Shown here in pieces: positions 38,506 to 47,649 of a DNA stretch of 64,000 nucleotides. Each line of letters opens with the position of its first letter. Within the stretch, counting starts at the first letter, position 1. The DNA is from Marinomonas sargassi (GTDB lineage: Bacteria; Pseudomonadota; Gammaproteobacteria; Pseudomonadales; Marinomonadaceae), in the NCBI RefSeq assembly GCF_025716875.1, contig NZ_JAOVZB010000001.1, positions 124,001-188,000 of the forward strand, written 5' to 3'. The notes under the pieces were generated by a model, which was not told where the DNA came from, did not search any database, and saw nothing but the letters and a program-made list of their open reading frames with translations. A program made the position numbers and the translations under genes.

Positions 38506-39882
38506 TTACTCATCATCAAAATCTTGATATGCCCCAGGCGCTAAATCTTCGAAGCGAGTATATTTTCCTACGAAGGCCAATCGGCATGTACCGATTGGAC
38601 CGTTACGCTGCTTACCAATAATGATTTCAGCGATACCTTTGTGAGGAGTGTCTTCGTGATAAACCTCATCACGGTAAACAAAGGAAATAACATCAGCATC
38701 CTGCTCGATGGCACCAGATTCACGTAAGTCTGAGTTTACTGGGCGTTTATTAGGTCTATTCTCCAAACTACGGTTCAGCTGAGACAGGGCGACAACTGGG
38801 CATTCCATCTCTTTTGCAATCGCCTTCAAGGATCGTGAAATCTCTGAGATTTCGTTCGTCCTACCTTCACTGTACCCCGGAATCTGCATCAGCTGAAGGT
38901 AATCGACCATGATCATAGCAACACCACCATGCTCTCGGGCAATACGGCGAACGCGTGAGCGCATTTCTGTTGGGCTAATACCAGCAGTATCATCGATAAA
39001 CAGCTTACGGTCTTTTAGCATTTTCACAGCCGACATCAGCTTATCCCAGTCTTCTTGAATCAATTGACCTGAGCGCATGCGAGTTTGGTCAATTCTGCCA
39101 AGAGAAGAAAGCATACGCATCATCAATTGTTCAGAAGGCATCTCCAAACTGAAAACAACAACCGCCTTATCAGTAATCATGGCAGCGTTTTCAACTAGGT
39201 TCATGGCAAATGTCGTTTTACCCATAGATGGTCGACCGGCCACTATCACCAGATCTGATTTCTGCAAACCCGCCGTCATACCATCTAAGTCTGTAAAACC
39301 TGTACTTAACCCTGTAATAGAACCTTCTTGATGATACAACTCATCAATTTTATCTACCGTGGCACTCAGAATGTCTGAAGCAATTCGAGGACCGCCTTTC
39401 TTCTCGCCACCCTCGGCAATTTGGAAAATCTTTCGTTCAGCTTCATCTAAGACTTCTGCCGCTGTCATACCTTCTGGTCGAAAAGCTCTAGCCGAAATAT
39501 CATTCGTGGTCGCGATCAAACGTCGTAAAACGGATCTTTCGCGTACGATATCAGCGTAAGAAGCAATATTTGAAGAACTAGGTGTTGCCTCTGCAACTTC
39601 AATCAAATAGGCCATACCACCTATTTCTTCTAAATCGCCTCGCTTATCTAATTTCTCACCAATCGTTACCACATCAATAGGTTCAGACTCATCCGCTAAG
39701 CGAGCAATTACGGCAAAAATCAACCTATGTTCAGGACGATAAAAGTCATCCGCAATAACCAGTTCAGATACTTTTTCCCATGCCTGTGGGTCAAGCATTA
39801 GACCACCGACCACAGAGCGCTCGGCCTCAATTGAATATGGGGGTAACTTTATTGAAGCGATTTCAGAATCATCTAATTGCAC
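38506..39882 (-). CDS. dnaB: DnaB, replicative DNA helicase
   Basis: Hexameric 5'-3' helicase of the replication fork. I place the start at the GTG at 39882, with GGAAG about 6 bases upstream, giving 458 residues and an N-terminus (QLDDSEIASIKLPPYSIEAE) aligned with other DnaB proteins. A frame extended upstream would run through a terminator hairpin and encode an untypical Cys/Phe-rich leader. Motifs: Walker A GRPSMGKTTF, Walker B MIMVDYLQLM, and the C-terminal LSQLNR..R. No intein or insertion is seen. Confidence 0.97.
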   Translation of the reverse strand: MQLDDSEIASIKLPPYSIEAERSVVGGLMLDPQAWEKVSELVIADDFYRPEHRLIFAVIARLADESEPIDVVTIGEKLDKRGDLEEIGGMAYLIEVAEATPSSSNIASYADIVRERSVLRRLIATTNDISARAFRPEGMTAAEVLDEAERKIFQIAEGGEKKGGPRIASDILSATVDKIDELYHQEGSITGLSTGFTDLDGMTAGLQKSDLVIVAGRPSMGKTTFAMNLVENAAMITDKAVVVFSLEMPSEQLMMRMLSSLGRIDQTRMRSGQLIQEDWDKLMSAVKMLKDRKLFIDDTAGISPTEMRSRVRRIAREHGGVAMIMVDYLQLMQIPGYSEGRTNEISEISRSLKAIAKEMECPVVALSQLNRSLENRPNKRPVNSDLRESGAIEQDADVISFVYRDEVYHEDTPHKGIAEIIIGKQRNGPIGTCRLAFVGKYTRFEDLAPGAYQDFDDE

Positions 39883-39937
39883 AAAAAACTTCCAGATAGG
39901 GACATAAAAAAACAGAATTGCTAGCTTAGCATGGCAA

Positions 39938-39978
39938 TAAAAAAAGGGCATCTTGCAATCTGCAAGACACCCTTTTTT
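39938..39978 (-). terminator. Terminator after rplI (bidirectional form)
   Basis: GGGCATCTTGCA (39946-39957), loop ATC, TGCAAGACACCC (39961-39972) form a 12-bp stem with two G-U-type pairs on RNA. The plus side is followed by six T and the minus side (after transcription of rplI) by seven T. It lies 25 bases past the rplI stop and before the dnaB start, so it separates the ribosomal operon from dnaB. Confidence 0.88.
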
Positions 39979-40002
39979 ATACAAATAATTCGCTTTCGTG
40001 AA

Positions 40003-40446
40003 TTACTCAGCAACGATATCCAAAGTTACTGTTGCAGATACTTCAGCATGCAAATGGATGCTTAGTTCTACAGAACCTGTTGTGCGAATTGCACCTTCAG
40101 GAAGACGAACTTCTGCTTTAGAAACTTCAACTTCAGCAGAAATAGCTTCAGCGATGTCACGTGCACCAATAGAACCGAAAAGCTTACCACCTTCGCCAGC
40201 GTTAGCTGTAAGAGTGAAAGTTTTGCCGTCTAATGTTTCTGCACGAGCTTCTGCTGCTGCTTTACGCTCAGCTGCTTTAGCTTCAAGTTCTGCACGACGT
40301 TCTTCAAAAGTAGCTAAGTTAGCTTTTGTAGCCATCACAGCATTTTTGTTTGGAATCAAAAAGTTACGAGCGTAGCCTGGTTTAACGGAAACAGTGTCAC
40401 CGATACCGCCTAGCTTGTTTACTTTGTCGAGTAGAATAACTTCCAT
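40003..40446 (-). CDS. rplI: Ribosomal protein L9
   Basis: Large-subunit protein binding 23S rRNA. The ATG at 40446, behind AGAGGTG, gives 147 residues starting [13 protein letters not shown], with the L9 signature [17 protein letters not shown] (about 13-30), a long connecting helix (about 45-73) and the C-terminal domain. A start three codons earlier has no better ribosome site. It is last in rpsF-rpsR-DUF2232-rplI. Confidence 0.98.
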   Translation of the reverse strand: MEVILLDKVNKLGGIGDTVSVKPGYARNFLIPNKNAVMATKANLATFEERRAELEAKAAERKAAAEARAETLDGKTFTLTANAGEGGKLFGSIGARDIAEAISAEVEVSKAEVRLPEGAIRTTGSVELSIHLHAEVSATVTLDIVAE

Positions 40447-40468
40447 CTCGATCACCTCTAATTAATCA

Positions 40469-41329
40469 TCAATCATTACTTGAGTCGGACGATTTCTTTT
40501 TTATTCTGGAACGGATATCTACAAAACTGTCGATTACGCTAAGCACAACCAAAATATTGAAGAAGTATGCCGTTAGAACAAAAAAACCTGCAAGATAAAA
40601 TGCGATCAGTCCAACTACCCCAATTTCTTTGTTTGCAAAAATACCATGTACTAGTGCCAAGCCAGTCACCACCAAAGCAGGAACTGCGGCTAAAGTCAGA
40701 ATAGTAAAGGAACCGCCTAAGCTCTCCCCTAAAACAACCATTCCACCTAAAGTTAAACTAAAGGGCACTGGCAACCTTAATTGATGAAACTCGCTACGCA
40801 ATCCACCAGGATTATAGAGCCCTGCTTGCCATTTTCTGGCCAAAAATACTGACATTACTGCCACCGCTGCTTGGAAAACAGATATCACCATTACAGCTTG
40901 ATCAAAGATCGCACTTTTTTCAGGAACTTCGCCACCCTCTGACTTCATCACTTCTTGAACTAAGCCAACAGCTAAATCCAAAACAGTTTGCATCAAAAGA
41001 GGCTGAAGTAGTGTACTTATTACCGCAATAAAACTTGCCGATAACAGTACCCAACTCCATGACATGGTTGACCTAAGTACATAGCTCAACAACATCACGT
41101 TCGTTAATACCAACAAAGTTGTCGCATCGCCTTGGACAATCAACAGCACAATGGCCGGCAATAAACCCCAAGCAAATACAGGTATTCCTTCTTTTACACC
41201 TTTACGAAGCATCACCAAGCCAAGAATGGCTGCGGCTAACCAAAAAAGCATAGGTATGAATGAGAAAACTACAACACCAATAATGGCGTTCAAACGTTTC
41301 TCCATAACCCATTTAGCTAAACCGCTCAT
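40469..41329 (-). CDS. DUF2232-type membrane protein in ribosomal operon
   Basis: 286 residues with about eight hydrophobic segments and little else; the last 20 residues are charged (VDIRSRIKKKSSDSSND). The position between rpsR and rplI and the general pattern match the DUF2232/YybS-like membrane protein found there in pseudomonads and relatives. Function unknown. The gene begins 17 bases after the rpsR stop, so it is in the operon. Confidence 0.8.
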   Translation of the reverse strand: MSGLAKWVMEKRLNAIIGVVVFSFIPMLFWLAAAILGLVMLRKGVKEGIPVFAWGLLPAIVLLIVQGDATTLLVLTNVMLLSYVLRSTMSWSWVLLSASFIAVISTLLQPLLMQTVLDLAVGLVQEVMKSEGGEVPEKSAIFDQAVMVISVFQAAVAVMSVFLARKWQAGLYNPGGLRSEFHQLRLPVPFSLTLGGMVVLGESLGGSFTILTLAAVPALVVTGLALVHGIFANKEIGVVGLIAFYLAGFFVLTAYFFNILVVLSVIDSFVDIRSRIKKKSSDSSND

Positions 41330-41346
41330 ATGACGCTTCTAGCCTA

Positions 41347-41577
41347 TTAATTAAAGTGGCTGTCAGTGTAAGGAAGTAAAGCAATATAGCGAGCGCGTTT
41401 GATAGCAGTCGCTAACTGACGCTGGTAACGTGCCTTAGTGCCAGTAATACGGCTAGGTACAATTTTACCAGTTTCAGTGATGTAACCTTTAAGTGTTTCT
41501 AGATCTTTGTAATCGATCTCTTTAACGCCTTCTGCAGTGAAACGGCAGAATTTACGACGACGGAAAAAACGAGCCAT
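41347..41577 (-). CDS. rpsR: Ribosomal protein S18
   Basis: Small-subunit protein that pairs with S6 on the platform. The ATG at 41577 with AGGAGA upstream gives 76 residues ([14 protein letters not shown]...), the usual length; an in-frame start two codons earlier is less likely. It contains the S18 signature [17 protein letters not shown]. It lies 22 bases after rpsF, with no priB between them. Confidence 0.98.
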   Translation of the reverse strand: MARFFRRRKFCRFTAEGVKEIDYKDLETLKGYITETGKIVPSRITGTKARYQRQLATAIKRARYIALLPYTDSHFN

Positions 41578-41599
41578 AACCATCTCCTAATAATAAAAA

Positions 41600-42019
41600 T
41601 TAATCTTCAGATTCTGCAGCGGCTTCAGGAGCAGCAGCAGGAGCTTCAGTTTCGCGAGTCTCACGCTCTTCACGACGAGGAGCACGACGATCTTCACGGC
41701 TTTCAGAAGCCTTAATAGGAGAAACGTCAGTTACCGCATCTTTGCGACGAATTACCAAGTTACGGATAATCGCATCGTTGTAGCGGAATGTGTCGTTTAA
41801 TTCAGCCAAAACACCATCAGTACACTCAATGTTCATAAGAACATAGTGTGCTTTGTGAATTTTGTTAATTGGGTAAGCAAGTTGACGACGACCCCAATCT
41901 TCTAAACGGTGAACTTGTCCACCATCTTCAGTGATTAGGTTAGTGTAACGCTCTACCATTGCTGGTACTTGCTCGCTTTGATCTGGATGAACCAGAAAGA
42001 CGATTTCATAATGACGCAT
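41600..42019 (-). CDS. rpsF: Ribosomal protein S6 with acidic/Arg-rich tail
   Basis: Small-subunit protein S6. The core (1-95: [19 protein letters not shown] ... [15 protein letters not shown]) is canonical. The tail from about 96 ([35 protein letters not shown], partly quoted) is of low complexity, as in other gammaproteobacterial S6 proteins whose C-terminal Glu residues can be extended by RimK. 139 residues. It has a strong AAGGAG ribosome site and opens the operon. Confidence 0.97.
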   Translation of the reverse strand: MRHYEIVFLVHPDQSEQVPAMVERYTNLITEDGGQVHRLEDWGRRQLAYPINKIHKAHYVLMNIECTDGVLAELNDTFRYNDAIIRNLVIRRKDAVTDVSPIKASESREDRRAPRREERETRETEAPAAAPEAAAESED

Positions 42020-42046
42020 TTAAGCTCCTTATGGGTTCTTAGTCTC

Positions 42047-42072
42047 CACGCTTCCCCTGTGATGAAGCTGTG
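42047..42072 (-). other. Hairpin in rpsF leader
   Basis: CACGCTTC (42047-42054) and GAAGCTGTG (42064-42072) pair over 8 bp with one bulged base in the 5' leader of rpsF mRNA, with a 9-base loop. Leaders of rpsF in many bacteria hold an S6:S18-binding hairpin for autoregulation. The CCG-type bulge I associate with that motif is not evident here, so the role is open. Confidence 0.35.
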
Positions 42073-42103
42073 AGACAAGGAGTATTAATTAACAGGGACG
42101 CGC

Positions 42104-42109
42104 ATTATA
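42104..42109 (-). promoter_or_regulatory. -10 element of the rpsF promoter
   Basis: TATAAT on the minus strand, followed by GCGCG, a GC-rich discriminator typical of stringently controlled ribosomal promoters. The -35 region at the proper distance is poor (TTACTT). The leader is about 80 bases. In the rest of the 42020-42342 interval before the EamA gene (about 230 bases) I see no gene or convincing signal. Confidence 0.65.
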
Positions 42110-42342
42110 CAGCACAGCTGACCAATAAGTAAACGAAATACGCCTAATAAGAATGAAAGGACAGAATTAGTTTTCAACTATACAAAGCACCCTATAAATA
42201 AGGGCCATCGCCTTAACCAAAAACATGTTCACAGGATGAATAAAGACTTACGAATAAAGTAAGAGCACTATAGAATTCCAGTCATCAACGCTCATAAATA
42301 TTAGCCCTATTCAGGGTTATCCGAACGAAGGGTTAAACACGG

Positions 42343-43236
42343 ATGAAAGCTCTAACCAATAATATACAAGCAACTTTGTTTGGACTCAGTGCTGTTCTAC
42401 TCTGGTCTACTGTGGCGACTGCATTTTCAATATCCCTTAAATACTTATCCCCCACTCAATTACTCCTTATTGCTAATCTTGTGTCTCTCGGATTTTTAGT
42501 GACGTTAATTACATTTAAAGGGGATGCTAAAGAGCTTTTCACGTTCGCCAAACGATCGTGGAAGACATCCCTATTCTTCGGCGCCATCAACCCTTTTATC
42601 TATTACTTAATTTTGCTTCAAGCCTATGACATGCTCCCTGCCCAGGAAGCTCAAGCCATCAACTACACATGGGCCATAATGTTAAGCTTTATGGCTGTCC
42701 CTATTTTAAAACAACGGCTAAAGCCTACTGACTATATTGCTGCGGCAATGTGCTATTTTGGCGTAATTTATATTTCTACTCGGGGTCAAGTTACATCTCT
42801 GGAGTTTTCTAATGGCATTGGCGTAGTATTTGCCCTACTAAGCACTGTGATATGGGCTTTGTATTGGCTACTCAATACAAAAGATAAACGACCTAGCTTG
42901 ATTGGTTTAACACTAAATTTTGCTTTCGCGTTGCCCCTAATAACACTATATGCTGCACTGACAGGTGAACTCACTCACTGGAACAAAGAGGGGCTATGGG
43001 GCGCTGTTTATATTGGTGTATTCGAGATGGGTCTTAGTTTCGTATTATGGAATCAAGCTCTCAAGTTAACATCTAGTGCAAGTCGAGTTGCCAACCTGAT
43101 TTTCTTGTCACCTTTACTGTCCATTTTTTGGTTATCTCAATTTGCTGGAGAGCCGATTCTACAATCCACTTTAGTTGGATTGGCCTGCATCCTAATGGGT
43201 TTGTTTGTTCAAAACTGGGCTAAAAAAGCAAAATAG
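42343..43236 (+). CDS. EamA/DMT-family transporter
   Basis: Inner-membrane drug/metabolite-type transporter, substrate unknown. The 297 residues give about ten hydrophobic segments arranged as two EamA repeats (roughly 10-140 and 155-290). The usual end of the second repeat is visible (LSPLLSIFWLSQFAGEP). It is followed after 12 bases by a second member, so the two form a unit and may be a heteromeric or duplicated pair. Confidence 0.88.
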   Translation: MKALTNNIQATLFGLSAVLLWSTVATAFSISLKYLSPTQLLLIANLVSLGFLVTLITFKGDAKELFTFAKRSWKTSLFFGAINPFIYYLILLQAYDMLPAQEAQAINYTWAIMLSFMAVPILKQRLKPTDYIAAAMCYFGVIYISTRGQVTSLEFSNGIGVVFALLSTVIWALYWLLNTKDKRPSLIGLTLNFAFALPLITLYAALTGELTHWNKEGLWGAVYIGVFEMGLSFVLWNQALKLTSSASRVANLIFLSPLLSIFWLSQFAGEPILQSTLVGLACILMGLFVQNWAKKAK

Positions 43237-43248
43237 CAAGGGGCATCG

Positions 43249-44130
43249 ATGCCAGCTTTTATCTATCTATTACTTCCCATTGCCTTTTGGTCAGGAAACT
43301 ACATTTTAGGGCGTTTATCTGTTTCTAATGGCATAGATCCTTATACCATCTCATTTCTCCGGTGGAGCGGAGCCTGCCTAATCATGCTACCGTTCGCCTA
43401 TAAAAAACTCTGGTTAGAACGCAAGGTCATCGCAGAAAACTGGCCACTACTCACACTTTTCGGCTGGCTTGGCATCTGCAACTACAATTTATTTTTATAC
43501 ATTGGGCTCACTTCGACGACCGTTACCAATGCAGTACTGCTTAATTCAATTATGCCAGTGATGATTCTTATTACAGCGAGGATATTATTGGGGAGCAGAA
43601 CGTCAAAACTTCAAAATTTAGGAATTCTAGTTTCTACTATTGGTGCCATTGTCATTGTTAGTCGTGGAAGTTTAGACACCTTCATACATCTAACCATTTC
43701 AACAGGCGATTTATGGATTATTGCTGCAGCGGTAAGTTGGGCGGTTTATTCCGTCTTAATTGCAAAAAGGCCGAAAGACATGTCTTTAATTGGCTTCTTC
43801 ACCAGCACAGCCATCATAGGGTTGATCTTTCAGGCCCCTCTCTTTTTCTTATTCGGCGAGACACAACTCAAGAATTTAACTTTAGGAAATCTAAGTACTA
43901 TTTTATACATGGCGCTCTTCGCATCCATTGGCGCATTCTTATGCTGGAATATAGGAATTCAAAAATTGGGAGCTGCCACTGCTGGGCAATTCATTCACCT
44001 ACTTCCTGTTTTTAGTATTGGGCTGTCAGTTATCTTCCTGGGGGAAAGCCTATTTAGTTTTCACTACTTCGGCATTGTGCTTATATTTTCAGGTATTTTT
44101 GTGGCAACGATACTGCACAGCAAACACTAG
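43249..44130 (+). CDS. EamA/DMT-family transporter, second of pair
   Basis: 293 residues, about ten membrane helices in two EamA repeats (PIAFWSGNYILGRL at the start; LLPVFSIGLSVIFLGES near the end, both family-typical). Has AAGGGG about 8 bases before its ATG. It differs clearly from its upstream neighbour, so this is not a recent duplication. It converges on thiQ with 21 bases between stops. Substrate unknown. Confidence 0.88.
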   Translation: MPAFIYLLLPIAFWSGNYILGRLSVSNGIDPYTISFLRWSGACLIMLPFAYKKLWLERKVIAENWPLLTLFGWLGICNYNLFLYIGLTSTTVTNAVLLNSIMPVMILITARILLGSRTSKLQNLGILVSTIGAIVIVSRGSLDTFIHLTISTGDLWIIAAAVSWAVYSVLIAKRPKDMSLIGFFTSTAIIGLIFQAPLFFLFGETQLKNLTLGNLSTILYMALFASIGAFLCWNIGIQKLGAATAGQFIHLLPVFSIGLSVIFLGESLFSFHYFGIVLIFSGIFVATILHSKH

Positions 44131-44151
44131 CAAGCAACTTAAGGTTCACCT

Positions 44152-44859
44152 TTATAATGACTTGCTAGTCGAGGCACCAAAATAATCCGCAAATAGAGGG
44201 GGCAAAGAAGCCTGCTTTAAAATAGTAGCTTCTTCATGGGCAAGTACTCTTCCACCTTTTATCAAAAGAACTCTCCCACCAACCAAACTCGCCTCTTGTG
44301 GCAAATGAGTAACAAGCAGAGTCGTTAGCGAAAATTCATTAGTGACGTCATTCACAAGGTAGAGCATCTCTTCACGCAATGCTGGGTCCAATGCGCTAAA
44401 AGGCTCATCCAATAGCAGAATTGGCTTATTTCTAACTAAGGCACGGGCAATGGCAACACGCTGAGCTTGTCCACCCGATAGTTCTTGTGGAAAACGTCCC
44501 GCTTTATCAACAAGCTGAGTTTTTTCAAGAGCCCATATCACTTTATCTTTTTCACTTTCACTCAAACGTAAAGATGGCGACAAACCGATAGCAACATTTT
44601 TCCACACGTTTAACTGAGGGAATAAATTATCACTCTGAAACAATGTCGATATGGGGCGTTCATAAGGGGCCATTTTACTAAAGTCTTGACCATCAAAAGA
44701 GAGCTGGCCTTTTCCATCTAAGAAGCCACCCAACAACTGCAACAGGGTACTTTTTCCTTCACCACTGCCACCCAGTAAACTGGTGATACCGGGCTGAACA
44801 TCGACTTGATAATGGGCAGAAAAAGCATCCCACTGATACTGCAAATCAACTTTCAACAT
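44152..44859 (-). CDS. thiQ: ThiQ, thiamine ABC transporter ATPase
   Basis: ATP-binding subunit of the ThiBPQ thiamine/TPP importer. The ATG at 44859 has GGAGGG about 9 bases upstream and gives 235 residues beginning MLKVDLQYQW, like known ThiQ; an ATG five codons earlier lies within the ribosome site. Walker A GGSGEGKST, signature LSGGQAQRVAIARAL and Walker B ILLLDEPFSALDP are present. Overlaps thiP by 14 bases. Confidence 0.95.
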   Translation of the reverse strand: MLKVDLQYQWDAFSAHYQVDVQPGITSLLGGSGEGKSTLLQLLGGFLDGKGQLSFDGQDFSKMAPYERPISTLFQSDNLFPQLNVWKNVAIGLSPSLRLSESEKDKVIWALEKTQLVDKAGRFPQELSGGQAQRVAIARALVRNKPILLLDEPFSALDPALREEMLYLVNDVTNEFSLTTLLVTHLPQEASLVGGRVLLIKGGRVLAHEEATILKQASLPPLFADYFGASTSKSL

Positions 44860-46435
44860 TTGCTTTCCCTCCAATCAACCTCGATGAGGCGTAGAACAAC
44901 ACTAGGCAAAGCGTCAATAACACCACAGCCACACACGCTCCTTCCTCTAGCCGATAAGAACCGATCAACTGAAAAAGGTACAATGGCAAAGACACTAAAC
45001 CTTGACTGCCAAACAGTGCAATTACCCCCATATCACCAAGGGATAAAAGAACAGCATAACCAAACGCCTGAGCAAGACTTTTTCTTATATGAGGCCACTC
45101 CAAGCACCACCTAGCCCAAGACCGAATCCCCAGACTTAAATACACATTTCTAAAGCGTCTTTCTTGCTGATATAAAATTGGCATCAGAGCACGTAAAACA
45201 AAAGGCAGCGCCATGACAGCATTAACCCAAACAACAACCCAATAACTGGATTCAAGCCCAATACCTAAATCTCGTAAAAACAAAAACATACCAGTGGCGA
45301 TGACTAAGCCCGGCATCATCAAAATCAAGCTTCCAAGGTGTTCAATTTTATGCGGCAGCATACAAAGATACTTTCTCTCCATACAATATCGAGCCAGCAC
45401 ACCAAAACAAATCGCTAAAAGCACACTTATTACACCGGCTGGAAGCGCCACTTTTATTGATACAAAAGTAGCTTTCCACAAGCCTGATGACATTAACGTT
45501 TCAATAAAGACCGAAGAGAACACAGGCTCAAATATGGCTAAAAAGGGCGGAATAACCAAGATAAAAACACAAAATAATGAGATAACATCTGCACCCTTTG
45601 CCCATACGGAGTCCTTTAATTGAAACTGCTTAGTTTTCAACAAACTCGCATCTTGTCTATTTTTTGGAGCAAAGCGATAAACAAAAACAGCGAATAGGGT
45701 ACAGATCACTACCTGCAGCAGGGACAAAAAGCTGGCTTTATTAAGATCAAACTCAAATCTAAGCGCTTGATAAATGGCTACTTCTAAGGTGCTCGACTTT
45801 GGCCCTCCCCCTAAACTGAGAACCACAGCAAAACTGGAAAAGCACAACATAAAGATAAGTAAGAAAGTACCGGGCAGCACTTTTTTAACATAGTGACATT
45901 CAATAAATCGAAATGCAGACCAACGGGAAAAACCCAACTGAGAAGCCTGTCGCCATTGTCCAGAAGGGATTAAATCGTAGCCTTGTAAAAGCAACCTAAC
46001 CGCCAGCGGCATATTAAAAAACACATGCGCCAATAAAATTCCAACTAAACCATATAAAGGGATTTGAATACCAAACAATTGGTTCAGCCAACCCGAACGC
46101 CCATACACAACCACCAGCCCGAGTATGGCCACAATGGTTGGTACTACCATAGACACTGAGAAAAGTTGCAATAGAGATGAACGTCCAAAAAATCTTCGAT
46201 GCGTCAGGCAAGAGGCAACAGGAATGGCAATAATGAGACTTAACCCACTACTCAGCAAAGCCTGCCACAAAGAGAACTTTATAATTCGCCAAAGGTAAGC
46301 TTGGGAAAGATAACTTCCCCACTCACTTATATCGCCATAACGTAAAAGAGCCGCCAAACTGGCAGCTCCTAATAGGATAAAAAACATCACTCCAAGCAGA
46401 GCTGGGAAAAGAGTTTTTAATGGCGATAGCAACAT
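44846..46435 (-). CDS. thiP: ThiP, thiamine ABC transporter permease
   Basis: Two-domain inner-membrane permease for thiamine. The 529 residues hold about twelve hydrophobic segments and two copies of the EAA-loop region (QLGFSRWSAFRFIECHYV about 175-192 and LGIRSWARWCLEWPHI about 435-450). Length matches ThiP (about 530). It lies 9 bases after thiB, in the riboswitch-controlled operon. Confidence 0.94.
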   Translation of the reverse strand: MLLSPLKTLFPALLGVMFFILLGAASLAALLRYGDISEWGSYLSQAYLWRIIKFSLWQALLSSGLSLIIAIPVASCLTHRRFFGRSSLLQLFSVSMVVPTIVAILGLVVVYGRSGWLNQLFGIQIPLYGLVGILLAHVFFNMPLAVRLLLQGYDLIPSGQWRQASQLGFSRWSAFRFIECHYVKKVLPGTFLLIFMLCFSSFAVVLSLGGGPKSSTLEVAIYQALRFEFDLNKASFLSLLQVVICTLFAVFVYRFAPKNRQDASLLKTKQFQLKDSVWAKGADVISLFCVFILVIPPFLAIFEPVFSSVFIETLMSSGLWKATFVSIKVALPAGVISVLLAICFGVLARYCMERKYLCMLPHKIEHLGSLILMMPGLVIATGMFLFLRDLGIGLESSYWVVVWVNAVMALPFVLRALMPILYQQERRFRNVYLSLGIRSWARWCLEWPHIRKSLAQAFGYAVLLSLGDMGVIALFGSQGLVSLPLYLFQLIGSYRLEEGACVAVVLLTLCLVLFYASSRLIGGKANVES

Positions 46436-46444
46436 AAAAGCAGG

Positions 46445-47449
46445 CTATCGAGTTGTTGCTTCAAGCCACTCATTCACCCAAGCTTTACGATCCTTCGCAA
46501 CACTCTCTGCTGGCAACACAAGGTTCGTGACAGGCTGAAGTGCCGTATCAAAAGCAGCAGGAAGCGGCTCTGTTGTCTCAACAACTGGCAACATCCAATT
46601 ACCTGTTGCAATAGTGGATTGGAACCCCGGCTCTAAGATGAAATTCATAAAGCGCTTCGCCAGTTCTGCATTAGGTGCATTTTTCATAAGGGCTGCGACT
46701 TCCACTTGAGGGTATAAACCTTCACTTGCTGGGGCGGCTTTATATTTGTGCTCACCTTCGGCAACAATATGGTAAGCAGGGGATGTTGTGTAACTTAACA
46801 CTACATCTGCTTCACCTTTAAGGAACAAGCTATAAGCGTCATACCAACCTTTAGTCACTGTCACAGTATGTTTAGCTAGGCTTTCCCAAGCATCAGCCGC
46901 TTCATCACCATAAACAGACTTCACCCATAACAGTAAACCTAAACCAGGCGTACTGGTTCTTGGGTCCTGATAAATAACGCGAAGATCTTGATTATCAACA
47001 ATCTCTTTTAAGCTTTTTGGTGGTGTTGGCATCGTCTCAGAGTTATAAATAAAGGCGAAATGACCATGATCAAATGGTACAAAGTGATCGTCACTCCAGC
47101 CACCATCAAGCGTAACAGCAGAAGTATCTACTGAATGAGTAGCAAGCAGTCCCGTTTCCTTTGCTGCTTTCATTAAGTTCAGATCAAGGCCTAATAAGAC
47201 ATCTGCAGTAGACCCCTTATCTTCTAGTTGAACACGGGACAAAATTCCAACAGAAGAATCCAAAGCTACAAAATTTAATGTACAGCCACACTCTTTCTCA
47301 AAGTTTTTTTTGATTTTTGGACCCGGGCCCCAATCCGACGAGAACGAATCATAGGTATATACATTCAAAGTTTCTGCATTAGAAAAAGGTGAAATAAGGG
47401 CTATCATAGCAACAAGAATGGCAGCAGTAGAAGTAATCAGGTAATTCAA
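46445..47449 (-). CDS. thiB: ThiB, thiamine-binding periplasmic protein
   Basis: Periplasmic binding protein for thiamine and its phosphates. The start is a TTG at 47449 with AGGAG about 6 bases upstream, giving 334 residues with a signal peptide ending near FSNA-ETLNVYTYDSF. Family features: GPGPKIKKNFEKECGC and later GLGLLLWVKSVYG. The TPP riboswitch lies 80 bases upstream. The TTG start may lower translation further, an inference. Confidence 0.94.
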   Translation of the reverse strand: MNYLITSTAAILVAMIALISPFSNAETLNVYTYDSFSSDWGPGPKIKKNFEKECGCTLNFVALDSSVGILSRVQLEDKGSTADVLLGLDLNLMKAAKETGLLATHSVDTSAVTLDGGWSDDHFVPFDHGHFAFIYNSETMPTPPKSLKEIVDNQDLRVIYQDPRTSTPGLGLLLWVKSVYGDEAADAWESLAKHTVTVTKGWYDAYSLFLKGEADVVLSYTTSPAYHIVAEGEHKYKAAPASEGLYPQVEVAALMKNAPNAELAKRFMNFILEPGFQSTIATGNWMLPVVETTEPLPAAFDTALQPVTNLVLPAESVAKDRKAWVNEWLEATTR

Positions 47450-47530
47450 AGTGCGCTCCTAAAAATAAGTGAGCGGCGTGGGCAAGACAAGCAAATCACC
47501 AGGTAAGTTTCATGATAATTTGCGAACTCA

Positions 47531-47622
47531 ATTCCTACGCCAGCATAATCTGGATCAGGTTCAATGGGTTAGCGAAAATCCTGCTTCTCAGTTTTAGTCG
47601 CAAAGACTAAAACACCCCATGA
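47531..47622 (-). ncRNA. TPP riboswitch (THI element)
   Basis: On the minus strand the order is ATGGGGTG, a stem (TTTTAGTC...GACTAAAA), CTGAGA, then ACCC, TTGAACCTGATC, a CCAGATTATGCTGG hairpin and CGTAGGAA: all the conserved TPP-aptamer blocks. It lies upstream of thiB, so it should switch off thiBPQ when TPP is abundant. I could not confirm a terminator or anti-SD structure in the remaining 80 bases. Confidence 0.96.
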
Positions 47623-47649
47623 GTATCGACGCTATTGTAATAGAGTTAC

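Noticed and set aside
39883-39984. Upstream extension of dnaB by 34 codons
   Set aside because: It would be translated through the rplI terminator and gives a Cys/Phe-rich leader unlike DnaB; the GTG at 39882 has a good ribosome site and a matching N-terminus.
44141-44152. AAGGT/ACCTT hairpin between the second EamA gene and thiQ
   Set aside because: Five base pairs with a two-base loop and no T tract; not a supported terminator.
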